From: an uncultured Anaerovibrio sp.
GTDB lineage: Bacteria; Bacillota; Negativicutes; Selenomonadales; Selenomonadaceae
Direction of reading: 5' to 3'
NCBI GenBank assembly: GCA_902786545.1
Contig: CADACU010000018.1
Location: 1-40,490, forward strand
DNA: 40,490 nt
Both the position numbers and the translations under genes were made by a program. This document shows, piece by piece, positions 1 to 6,470 of this stretch; the first letter of the stretch is position 1, and every line of letters starts with the position of its first letter. The notes beneath the pieces are model-generated. The model did no database searches. It was not told the origin of the DNA and saw nothing but the letters and a program-made list of their open reading frames with translations.

Positions 1-99
1 GAGACAGATTGCCTAGTGGTACTAAGCTCGCCCGGCGCGGTGCTTGTGCTCACTAAGTGCCAAGGCAATCTGATGTCCCCTTATAGACACTCCAGCTGG
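1..99 (+). repeat. 99-bp palindromic dispersed repeat, copy 1
   Basis: This 99-bp block occurs again at 30343-30441 in the same orientation with only two mismatches (near 36-41). Its first ~75 bases form an imperfect hairpin closed by CAGATTGCCT and AGGCAATCTG, with a further partly paired stem inside. The last 20 bases (CTTATAGACACTCCAGCTGG) recur alone, slightly changed, at 30942-30961. There is no open reading frame, so it looks like a non-autonomous REP/MITE-type element. The window begins at its first base, so it may extend further left. Confidence 0.85.
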
Positions 100-107
100 T
101 CTTACAC

Positions 108-216
108 AATTCCCAATTCTATAACAACCCCCTCAGTCATCTAAAGATGACAGCTCCCCCAAGGGAGCCGAGGAGAAATTCCCAAGTCTTAATTCCTCAT
201 TCCTAATTCTTAATTA
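108..216 (-). repeat. Three-way-junction intergenic repeat, inverted copy
   Basis: Read on the minus strand, this contains the same core as the copies at 22732-22803, 22821-22893 and 30836-30885. The core has an outer CCTC/GAGG stem enclosing two hairpins: CTCCC with GGGAG, and CATCT with AGATG. It is flanked by A/T-rich runs of the type AATTAGGAATTAGG, as at 22700-22740. No coding potential. The family is a structured dispersed repeat of unknown function. Confidence 0.8.
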
Positions 217-290
217 TCTTCGTGGATGAGGTCCAACCCGAAGGGCAAGAGGTAGCCCTGCGGAAAACATTTTCGGCTTCATTGCTAAAA
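217..290 (+). repeat. Truncated copy of the 30.4-30.7 kb repeat mosaic
   Basis: The segment GTGGATGAGGTCCAACCC (about 222-239) is also found near 30474 and, with one change, near 30590. The segment from 255 to 287 (start AGCCCTGCGG) matches 30651-30683. The order of pieces is the same in both places, but this locus lacks most of the material between them. The 1-290 interval therefore looks like a shortened relative of the 30343-30690 mosaic. Confidence 0.7.
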
Positions 291-309
291 CTGTGCTATG
301 ACTGGGTTT

Positions 310-339
310 TTGACACATTTACTGACGGTATGATATAAT
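310..339 (+). promoter_or_regulatory. Sigma-70-type promoter of the 3D-domain gene
   Basis: TTGACA at 310-315 and TATAAT at 334-339 are both perfect consensus hexamers, separated by 18 bp, with a TG one base before the -10 hexamer. Initiation near 346 would give a short leader ending at the ribosome binding site at 363-369. It lies just downstream of the repeat mosaic. Confidence 0.8.
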
Positions 340-377
340 TTTTCCATCTTATTGTTAGAGAGAAAGGGGTGGCTTTT

Positions 378-956
378 TTGAGACTTGGCAAGCTCAGTAT
401 TTGCACATTGGTATGTGCTGTGGTAATGATGGTTTGTTCTTCGGCACTGGCGTACGGGGTCCTGGTAAAGGAAGGTTCTACTGGTGAGACTGTGGAAAAG
501 GTTCAGACCTTGTTGCAGGAAAATGGCTTTTATTCCGGAGCAATTACCGGTAAATGTGATAGTGCTACAGTTGAGGCGATTAAGCAGTTTCAGGAGTCTG
601 AAGGGATTTTGGTAGACGGTGTCTGCGGCCCACAGACTTATAGAAGATTGGACCCACCACCTGCTCCAGTGGGATTGGAAAATGCCAGACGGGTGATGGT
701 AAACGCGTCGGCCTACAGCCCATTTGAAACAAGTACTTGGACGGCAACCGGCACTATATTGCGGCGGGGGGTTATCGCTACTGATCCGGACTTCATTCCA
801 ATGGGTACCCGGGTGTATATTCCGGATTATGGTGAGGCTGTGGCTGAGGACAGAGGCACCAGTATTATCGGCAACAAAATCGACATTGCCTTTGATACCT
901 ATGAGGAAGCCTGTGCTTTTGGCCGGCAGGACATCGAAATTTTCATTTTAGATTGA
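378..956 (+). CDS. Secreted 3D-domain protein with peptidoglycan-binding domain
   Basis: Predicted exported cell-wall protein of about 192 residues. A hydrophobic signal peptide covers residues 1-25 and ends at an ALA-type cleavage site. It is followed by a peptidoglycan_binding_1 repeat (about 30-92) and a C-terminal 3D domain (about 105-191). The 3D domain shows its three conserved aspartate areas: ATDPDFIPMGTRVY, AEDRG and GNKIDIAFD. 3D domains occur in YocH/MltA-like wall-lytic or resuscitation-type proteins, so a role in peptidoglycan binding and turnover is inferred. I chose TTG at 378 because AAAGGGG (363-369) sits 8 nt upstream. A GTG at 369 would overlap that site. It is monocistronic, with its own promoter and terminator. 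Enzymatic activity is not proven by sequence. Confidence 0.88.
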   Translation: MRLGKLSICTLVCAVVMMVCSSALAYGVLVKEGSTGETVEKVQTLLQENGFYSGAITGKCDSATVEAIKQFQESEGILVDGVCGPQTYRRLDPPPAPVGLENARRVMVNASAYSPFETSTWTATGTILRRGVIATDPDFIPMGTRVYIPDYGEAVAEDRGTSIIGNKIDIAFDTYEEACAFGRQDIEIFILD

Positions 957-962
957 ATTATT

Positions 963-1003
963 GAGTTATGATGAAAGAAAGTTTTTATCATAACTCTTTT
1001 TTT
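963..1003 (+). terminator. Rho-independent terminator of the 3D-domain gene
   Basis: GAGTTATGAT (963-972) pairs perfectly with ATCATAACTC (987-996) and is followed by a run of seven or more T. It starts 7 nt after the stop codon. Confidence 0.9.
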
Positions 1004-1149
1004 GTGTATTTATGTATTTTTATGTATTTTTTATGTGCGTATATGAAAAATATGGTATTATACTTAAAAAATTATAGATAATTTAATTTAATTTTAAAAA
1101 GTTTTTTGTATAATATGTTATATTTTTACCCGGAGTATTTGGACACCCA

Positions 1150-1172
1150 CCACAGGCCTGGTTTTCCTGTGG
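1150..1172 (+). promoter_or_regulatory. Leader hairpin before the unknown gene at 1193
   Basis: CCACAGG (1150-1156) and CCTGTGG (1166-1172) form a 7-bp stem about 20 nt before the start of the next gene, in a region that follows 130 bases of very A/T-rich DNA. The nearby GGCAAAGC faintly recalls parts of some riboswitches, but I could not fit it to any known riboswitch fold. It may be a small leader structure or an operator. Confidence 0.35.
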
Positions 1173-1192
1173 CAAAGCATTGCAGAAAGTGA

Positions 1193-1594
1193 GTGATAAT
1201 CTTGTTTTCGTATCTAAAGGAAATCAAAAGTGACAATGAATTATTTCCATTTGCCAGTATTTCCAATATCGTAAGGGATAATTATGATGTCCGTTCCATT
1301 GGCAATGCCGTTCCCAAGAGCTTTTTGCGACGCCTGCTGGTAATGCTGGAGGATGAGGCAGGGGTGGTTTATTATGCCCAAAAACCGGATTCCATTTATA
1401 TGATAAACCGGGTTTACGGTTGCAAGGAGCGGGTAATGGAGGTTTTTGGCAAAATTGATGAGCTTTTAAAATCCAGTCCGGCTGTGATAGTATCCGTCAA
1501 TGATGATGAATATGTAATGAGCCGTACCATGCCCAAACGGATTGCCATTCCTCGGGAAAAGATGAGAAAAGTCGATATTACGGAATTGCTGTAG
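1193..1594 (+). CDS. Conserved-looking hypothetical protein (133 aa)
   Basis: I do not recognise this protein. It is soluble and mixed alpha/beta in character, with no signal peptide and no membrane segment. It has an SFLRRLLVMLEDEAG helix-like stretch near residues 43-57 and a charged C-terminus ending in a PREKMRKVDITELL segment. The start is uncertain. GTG at 1193 gives 133 residues. TTG at 1202, with GAGTG just upstream, gives 130. It stands alone, 236 bp after the 3D-domain gene and about 110 bp before a sensor kinase on the same strand. Codon use resembles its neighbours, and the long leader suggests a real gene. No function is proposed. Confidence 0.65.
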   Translation: MIILFSYLKEIKSDNELFPFASISNIVRDNYDVRSIGNAVPKSFLRRLLVMLEDEAGVVYYAQKPDSIYMINRVYGCKERVMEVFGKIDELLKSSPAVIVSVNDDEYVMSRTMPKRIAIPREKMRKVDITELL

Positions 1595-1703
1595 CATATA
1601 CACAAAGTTTTTGAATTGTTGGAATAATTCTTGACTATCCGCTAGGTTTTTAGGAAAATATATTGTAAGAGGGTTTATACTTTTTGGGGAGGTATTGTGC
1701 CGT

Positions 1704-3860
1704 ATGAGTATTCAAGACAAGGTATCTGAACTTGATGCTTATATAAAAGAATATTTGTGGCTGCTGGCAGAGGGACTGGATGAGGCGCGTTCCAACAATG
1801 AGGATTTGTTGACTGCTCTCCGTAAGAGCATCGGTTGTGGGTTTGCGTTTTGGCTTCAGCGGGATTTGCTGAAAAACAAGTTTACCTTTGCTGAGTGCAG
1901 TACCGACATGGACGGCATAGAGCTGGAAGGGGCGGAATTTCCAGTTGGACCAAATGATGTCAGGTCGTTGTCCAAGCTGTTGAATGATGATTTGATTGGG
2001 ACTGGGCAGTTGAGCTTTTTGGGGAGCGACTTTGCCTGTCCTATGGTTTATTATGCCCTGATTATAGATGAAAAGGTACTGGCGCTGGTTGGCGTTATGG
2101 ACTTTGAAAATGACCAGCGGGAGTGGACCCAAGAGGAAAAAGAAGCTGTTATGAAGGTCGGAAAGATTATCCGGCTGTGTTTTGAATATGATTATTTGCG
2201 GGATGTAAACAAACAGCAGATGAAAAAGCTGGATGCTCAGGTACAGACTGAGCAGAACCAGCGAAAGAAGTTGGAAGAGGCCCTTAATCAGGCGGAAACA
2301 GCCAATAAGGCCAAGCAGAGGTTCCTGTCCAATATGTCCCACGATATCCGTACGCCGATGAATGCCATTATCGGGTTTGCCACCTTGGCCAATACCCATA
2401 TTCAGGAGCACGAACGGGTGCGGGATTATCTTAACAAGATTGCGGCTTCCAGTAAGCACTTGCTCAGTTTGTTCAATGATGTTCTGGATATTACCAGCAT
2501 TGAAGAGGGGCGGGCCCAACTGGATGAGCTGCCTCATTCTCTGCCGGAGATGGTACGGGATGTTACCAAGATGGTGCGTGGCTTGGTTGAAGCCAAACAG
2601 ATTAAGTTTGATTTTGAAACGGTGGATGTGGTTCATGAGCGGATTTATTGCGATAAGATGCGGTTCAATCAAATCATGCTCAACCTCATCAGCAATTCTA
2701 TAAAATATGTTCAGCAGAATGGGACCATTGCTGTTATCATCACGGAAAAAGAAGTCAGTGAACGGGGCTTTGTCACCTTTGAATTTGTGGTCAAGGATGA
2801 TGGGGAAGGCTTGAGTCCGGAATTCATTGAGCATATATTTGAGCCATTCGAGCGGGAAAAGCGGTCGGTCAAGGATGTTATGCAGGGTACCGGCCTGGGG
2901 ATGGCTATAACCAAGAACCTCATTGATATGATGGGGGGCAGTATTTCCGTTCAAAGTGAAATGGGTGTGGGCACCGAGGTTACGGTCAACCTGGCTTTCA
3001 AGATACAGAGTGAACATTATGTTAATGGCACAGTCGGGGTGGTACCGGAAATCGAAGGCAAGCGGATAATGGTGATAAACAGTTCGTCGGACACCTGCAG
3101 CAGTATGGTTACTATGCTGGAGAATTTCGGGGCGTCTGCGGAATGGACTATGTCAGCCAGTGAAGCTATTCTTCGGGCTAAAATGGCTTGCCAGAAGGAT
3201 GAGGGATATCAGGTGTTCTTTATCGACTGGCATATGCCGGATATGAGTGGTGTGGAAATCGTCAGACAGCTGAAACAGATTGTTTCGGATGATGTACCGA
3301 TGGTTTTGGTGGTTGATGGCGATTATCAGGATATTGAAAGTGATGCAAAGGAAGTTGGCGTATTCGGGTTCCTGACCAAGCCGATTTTTGCTTCTGATGT
3401 GCAAGGCCTGCTCAAGGATGCCATGCAGAATGATGGCGTTGATGTGACAGTGCAATCTGTTGTTCAGGAGAATGAGTTTATCGGACGGCGTATTTTGTTG
3501 GCCGAGGATAATAAGATGAATCAGGAAATTGCCATTACTATTCTGGAAGATGCCGGGTTCTTTGTGGATTTGGCGGAAAATGGCGAAGTGGCTGTGGACA
3601 AGGTTATCAATCATCCAACTGGTCATTATGATTTGGTGCTGATGGATATCAAGATGCCGATTATGGATGGCTATGAGGCAACCCGTCGTATCAGGGCTTT
3701 GCCGGACGAAGGCAAGAAAAATATTCCGGTTATTGCCATGACGGCGGATGCTTTCTCGGAGGACAGGCAGTTGGCCTTCCAGTGTGGGATGAACGAGCAT
3801 ATCACCAAGCCGGTAGATGTGGATCGCCTGTTCAGTATCCTGAAATCGGTAATAAATTAA
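1704..3860 (+). CDS. Hybrid sensor histidine kinase with two receiver domains
   Basis: Cytoplasmic hybrid histidine kinase of 718 residues. The N-terminal ~155 residues form an unassigned, GAF-like sensor region without membrane helices. A coiled coil (about 170-205) leads to HisKA with the phosphoacceptor in NMSHDIRTPMNAI (His about 213). The HATPase has an N box (LISNSIKY), G1 (DDGEG) and G2 (GTGLG). Receiver 1 (about 453-572) keeps the Asp of FIDWHMPD and a TKP lysine but lacks the usual N-terminal acidic pair, since it begins VINSSSD. It may be degenerate. Receiver 2 (about 596-715) is complete: LLAEDN, LMDIKMP, MTADA and TKP. ATG at 1704 is preferred over TTG at 1695 because GGGGAGG (1686-1692) lies 11 nt before it. 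No partner regulator is adjacent. The signal is unknown. Confidence 0.9.
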   Translation: MSIQDKVSELDAYIKEYLWLLAEGLDEARSNNEDLLTALRKSIGCGFAFWLQRDLLKNKFTFAECSTDMDGIELEGAEFPVGPNDVRSLSKLLNDDLIGTGQLSFLGSDFACPMVYYALIIDEKVLALVGVMDFENDQREWTQEEKEAVMKVGKIIRLCFEYDYLRDVNKQQMKKLDAQVQTEQNQRKKLEEALNQAETANKAKQRFLSNMSHDIRTPMNAIIGFATLANTHIQEHERVRDYLNKIAASSKHLLSLFNDVLDITSIEEGRAQLDELPHSLPEMVRDVTKMVRGLVEAKQIKFDFETVDVVHERIYCDKMRFNQIMLNLISNSIKYVQQNGTIAVIITEKEVSERGFVTFEFVVKDDGEGLSPEFIEHIFEPFEREKRSVKDVMQGTGLGMAITKNLIDMMGGSISVQSEMGVGTEVTVNLAFKIQSEHYVNGTVGVVPEIEGKRIMVINSSSDTCSSMVTMLENFGASAEWTMSASEAILRAKMACQKDEGYQVFFIDWHMPDMSGVEIVRQLKQIVSDDVPMVLVVDGDYQDIESDAKEVGVFGFLTKPIFASDVQGLLKDAMQNDGVDVTVQSVVQENEFIGRRILLAEDNKMNQEIAITILEDAGFFVDLAENGEVAVDKVINHPTGHYDLVLMDIKMPIMDGYEATRRIRALPDEGKKNIPVIAMTADAFSEDRQLAFQCGMNEHITKPVDVDRLFSILKSVIN

Positions 3861-3870
3861 AAGCAAGCAA

Positions 3871-3894
3871 AAAGGCGGCTGTAGCCGCCTTTTG
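3871..3894. terminator. Bidirectional terminator between the kinase and the antitoxin-like gene
   Basis: AAAGGCGGC and GCCGCCTTT form a 9-bp stem with a short loop. A-runs on one side and T-runs on the other let it act for both the kinase (plus) and the small convergent operon (minus). Confidence 0.88.
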
Positions 3895-3906
3895 TATTGC
3901 CGATAT

Positions 3907-4080
3907 TTATTCTTTATTCTTATATATTTGCTTCATTAGTCCGTTATAGGTTTCCATGGACATTACCACAAGATTTTTGTCGTTGGCCCGCTGTACCACA
4001 AAGGTTTCCGGTTCATCATTGGCCCGTTCCGCGTATATGGTAAATTCCTTGATAAAATCAGATGAAGATACTGCTATCAT
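3907..4080 (-). CDS. Phd/YefM-like antitoxin (57 aa)
   Basis: Short protein resembling the prevent-host-death/YefM family. It has an N-terminal strand and helix (MIAVSSSDFIKEF), a middle ending in FVVQRANDKNLVVMSMETYN, and a basic C-terminus. The VVMS..TYN pattern matches the part of Phd/YefM that precedes the toxin-binding tail. The frame stays open upstream to 4122. I chose ATG at 4080 because AGAAAGG lies 7 nt before it and the family starts here. Family members bind DNA as dimers and neutralise a RelE/Doc-type toxin. No such toxin gene is adjacent, and the co-oriented upstream gene is not a recognisable toxin. It may be an orphan antitoxin or one half of an atypical pair. Confidence 0.75.
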   Translation of the reverse strand: MIAVSSSDFIKEFTIYAERANDEPETFVVQRANDKNLVVMSMETYNGLMKQIYKNKE

Positions 4081-4102
4081 TTCTAGGCCTTTCTTGCTGT
4101 AA

Positions 4103-4333
4103 CTAGCAGGATGTTTTTCCAAGCCGCGGATGAGAAACTGGCCGCAGGCTACGCTTCCGGATGGTTTTCAGGGCAGTGGGCATATCCAAATCATCCCGCT
4201 TATCGTCGTATTCATATACGCACAGGGGATGCTCTGTGCCCAATTCACTGGCGGGCATATAGACATATTCATCCGTATTGGTGTCGCCAAATATCACGCC
4301 GGCTTTCAGCTCGGCTTCGGTCATTGTTGCCAT
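4103..4333 (-). CDS. Small acidic hypothetical protein (76 aa)
   Basis: Unrecognised small protein. It starts at ATG 4333 behind a good AAGGAG site 6 nt upstream, which supports real translation. The N-terminal ~55 residues are acidic and tyrosine-rich (DTNTDEYVYMP, VYEYDDKRDD). The last ~20 residues are basic (KTIRKRSLRP). The stop lies 22 nt before the start of the Phd/YefM-like gene, so the two probably share a transcript. Gene order and size fit a toxin-antitoxin-like module, but nothing in the sequence shows toxin activity. It could also be a truncated remnant. Confidence 0.55.
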   Translation of the reverse strand: MATMTEAELKAGVIFGDTNTDEYVYMPASELGTEHPLCVYEYDDKRDDLDMPTALKTIRKRSLRPVSHPRLGKTSC

Positions 4334-4404
4334 AAACAGCTCCTTTTGAATAAGTCTTCATTATGTCCGATGTTAACGGGGGCTATGACTATTTCCTCAT
4401 TTTA

Positions 4405-5358
4405 TCAGAACATATCCCGTTTCCAGAGAAGATAGCCGCAAATCCCTACCAACGCACCGGATATAACAAAGATATAGCTGAAGGCCCGGGTACTTTCTTC
4501 CATTGGTACCGGCACATTCATACCGAAGAAACTGGAAATAACAGTTGGTATAGCCAACAGAATGGTAACAGCCGCCAAAAATTTCATGACCTGGTTCAAA
4601 TTGTTGGAAATAATGGAGGAGAAGGTGTCTGCCAGTCGGGCCAAGATTTTGCTGTACATTTCAACCATCTCTTTGGCCTGTTTGTTCTCAATGATAACAT
4701 CCTCCAGCAAATCCTCGTCTTCCTCGTAGTATTTCAGCATCGGATGCATATTGGAGTTGGTCCGGAGTCGCATAAGCTTGTCCAGAACGGCACCATTGGA
4801 CCGAAGGGAGGCGTTAAAGAAGGTCAGGGCTTTTTGCAGCTCCAACAGCTTCAATATCTCCTGATTTCGCATGGAATGGCGAAGATTGCCTTCGATTTCA
4901 TCCGACTGTTTGCTTATCTGCCGCAAATAGGTCAAATAAAATGTGGCTGACCGGTACAGGATTTGAAACAAAAAACGGGTCTTTTTGAAAGTCCGGAAGA
5001 ACCGGGCATTTTTTTCGTTAAAATAGGACAGGACCGGAGTTTCCTCCAGACATACGGTGATGATATACTCCTCGGTGACGATAATGGCCAGAGGCAGTGT
5101 ATCATAGCCGCCTTCCTCACGCAGTACCGGGACATTGGTCAAAATCATGACGCTGTTGTCCTCGATATCGATATGGGAACGCTCCTCATCATCCAGTGCT
5201 GAACGGAGAAAGTCAGGTTCAACCTCGGTGAGATTGCCCACAACTTTCAGCTCGTATGGTGTAGGGTCAACAATGTTAATCCAGGCACCATTTTCCAAGG
5301 TCTTCAGACTGAGCTCGGTGAGAGGACCATTCTCATGGGATTTAAGGATTTTGAGCAT
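4405..5358 (-). CDS. corA: CorA-family divalent metal transporter
   Basis: Inner-membrane Mg2+/Co2+ channel of the CorA family, 317 residues. A large cytoplasmic N-terminal domain (1-255) ends in a long helix. Two transmembrane helices follow (about 259-278 and 293-312), and the signature GMN sits at 279-281 between them. The usual short positively charged tail (WKRDMF) is present. ATG at 5358 has AAAGGAG 7 nt upstream. The family works as a pentamer gated by cytosolic Mg2+. The gene lies head-to-head with the VTT protein across a 339-bp spacer. Distant CorA homologues also carry zinc or cobalt, so the exact ion is not certain. Confidence 0.93.
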   Translation of the reverse strand: MLKILKSHENGPLTELSLKTLENGAWINIVDPTPYELKVVGNLTEVEPDFLRSALDDEERSHIDIEDNSVMILTNVPVLREEGGYDTLPLAIIVTEEYIITVCLEETPVLSYFNEKNARFFRTFKKTRFLFQILYRSATFYLTYLRQISKQSDEIEGNLRHSMRNQEILKLLELQKALTFFNASLRSNGAVLDKLMRLRTNSNMHPMLKYYEEDEDLLEDVIIENKQAKEMVEMYSKILARLADTFSSIISNNLNQVMKFLAAVTILLAIPTVISSFFGMNVPVPMEESTRAFSYIFVISGALVGICGYLLWKRDMF

Positions 5359-5384
5359 AATGGTACTCCTTTCATATAAAAGAG

Positions 5385-5396
5385 ACCATATATGGT
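5385..5396. promoter_or_regulatory. Palindrome in the corA promoter region
   Basis: ACCATATATGGT is a perfect 12-bp palindrome 26 bp upstream of corA. On the minus strand it overlaps a possible -10 (TATATG), with TTGTCT about 18 bp further upstream. It could be an operator. Of the rest of the 5359-5697 spacer, I recognise only the promoter block at 5621-5663. Confidence 0.4.
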
Positions 5397-5620
5397 TTTA
5401 TCCCAACATAAGACAATGGCGGGGTAAAACGGATAGGATCTCTTGGGTTAATTTGGGGTTTCCCGGGGGTTCCGGACTCGGGTAATCGTTATCCATTTTT
5501 CCTCACCAACTTTTCTTGAAAATTTTTGTTTTGCTGTGTATATTAAATCTTTCAGCAAAGCCATTAAAATATTACTACTGGGGCGGGCTTTCGTCAATGC
5601 TTTTGTGGGATTATAGAATA

Positions 5621-5663
5621 TTTTTCCAATAAATTGGCAAATTTTGAACAACTGCGGTATAAT
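5621..5663 (+). promoter_or_regulatory. Palindrome-plus-promoter block shared with uppP (VTT gene copy)
   Basis: The palindrome CCAATAAATTGG (5627-5638) overlaps the -35 TTGGCA (5634-5639). The -10 TATAAT is at 5658-5663, with an 18-bp spacer. The spacer holds TTGAACAACTGCG, which reappears at the same distance from the palindrome and the -10 in both units upstream of uppP (16130-16175 and 16216-16261). Conservation of spacer sequence is unusual for a plain promoter and suggests a protein-binding site. Confidence 0.75.
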
Positions 5664-5697
5664 TTCCTCTGTCAAAGAAATTTGGGGGATAAGCAGT

Positions 5698-6402
5698 ATG
5701 AAAAAATCAGGTTCAATGATAAAAATCGGGGCAGCAGGTCTGATGATGCTGTTGTTTTTGATCATATATCTGTTAAATCCGGCTTTTTTTAACGAGCTGT
5801 GGGCGGTATGTCTCAGCGGTGATATGCATCTGGTGGCGGAGTACATCAATTCCTTTGGACCCTGGGCCATGGTGTTCAGCTTTATGCTGGTGCTGTGTGT
5901 CAATGCCATAGGTTTTCCGCCGGCTATAATTTTTTCTTCGGCCAATGCCCTGATTTTCGGCATTGTTCCAGGGATAATCCTGGCCTGGCTGGCGGAAACA
6001 GTGGGAGTTACCATCAGTTTCTTGCTGCTGCGGTTTTTGTTTCGTGATGCAGCGGAGGAAATTATTGCCAAAAACGCCTATTTAAAACAAATCGATGATG
6101 TAAGCGGACGGGACGGCTTCAAGGTGATGCTCATTGCCCGTTTGGTGCCGTATTTGCCTTCCGGACTGCTGAATGCAGTGGGGGCACTGAGCAAAATGAG
6201 CTTGCGGGACTATGTGCTGGCGGCCCTTATCGGTAAGCTGCCCTCCACGGCCATTGAGGCCATGATTGGCCACGATGCGGTAACAGCCAGTGAAAACCCG
6301 TATCGGCTGGTGTTTAACATCTTGCTGGCGGCGGCGGTTATCGGTGGATTTTTCATCTATGAAAAACGCAACAAGAAAAAAGCGGAAAATGATAATGGAT
6401 AA
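5698..6402 (+). CDS. VTT-domain (TVP38/TMEM64, DedA-like) membrane protein
   Basis: Integral membrane protein of 234 residues in the VTT/TVP38 family, distantly related to DedA. It has an N-terminal membrane helix (about 8-28), two hydrophobic re-entrant or membrane regions around GFPPAIIFSSANALIFG (about 82-98) and LPSGLLNAVGALS (about 158-170), and a C-terminal helix before a lysine-rich tail. The FKVMLIARLVPYLP stretch is typical of the family. DedA-type VTT proteins are implicated in returning undecaprenyl phosphate across the membrane. For TVP38 members this is unproven. ATG at 5698 follows a GGGGG site. Its promoter block is shared with uppP, which supports an envelope-lipid role. Confidence 0.88.
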   Translation: MKKSGSMIKIGAAGLMMLLFLIIYLLNPAFFNELWAVCLSGDMHLVAEYINSFGPWAMVFSFMLVLCVNAIGFPPAIIFSSANALIFGIVPGIILAWLAETVGVTISFLLLRFLFRDAAEEIIAKNAYLKQIDDVSGRDGFKVMLIARLVPYLPSGLLNAVGALSKMSLRDYVLAALIGKLPSTAIEAMIGHDAVTASENPYRLVFNILLAAAVIGGFFIYEKRNKKKAENDNG

Positions 6403-6411
6403 AGGTAAACT

Positions 6412-6459
6412 AAAAAGGGGATGTGAAAAATGCCGTTGCATTTTCCACATCCTCTTTTT
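6412..6459. terminator. Bidirectional terminator between the VTT and DUF815 genes
   Basis: The stem GGATGTG...GC with GC...CACATCC spans 6418-6452 and is flanked by AAAAA and TTTTT, so it can serve both converging genes. Its sequence closely resembles the hairpin at 19060-19094. Confidence 0.88.
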
Positions 6460-6470
6460 GGTGTAAAAAA

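Noticed and set aside
1-99. Integron attC site
   Set aside because: The hairpin ends are CAGATTGCCT/AGGCAATCTG, not the RYYYAAC/GTTRRRY core sites, and no integrase or cassette array is present.
1127-1190. Cyclic-di-GMP riboswitch in the leader of the 133-aa gene
   Set aside because: GGCAAAGC and one hairpin recall it, but the second stem and the conserved joining bases are missing.
1650-3017. Minus-strand open frame of 455 codons opposite the histidine kinase
   Set aside because: The plus frame has complete kinase motifs. The antisense product is His/Leu/Ile-rich, without recognisable features.
5448-6071. Minus-strand frame covering the VTT promoter and 5' end
   Set aside because: Overlaps a clear promoter and a recognised membrane protein, with low-complexity composition.
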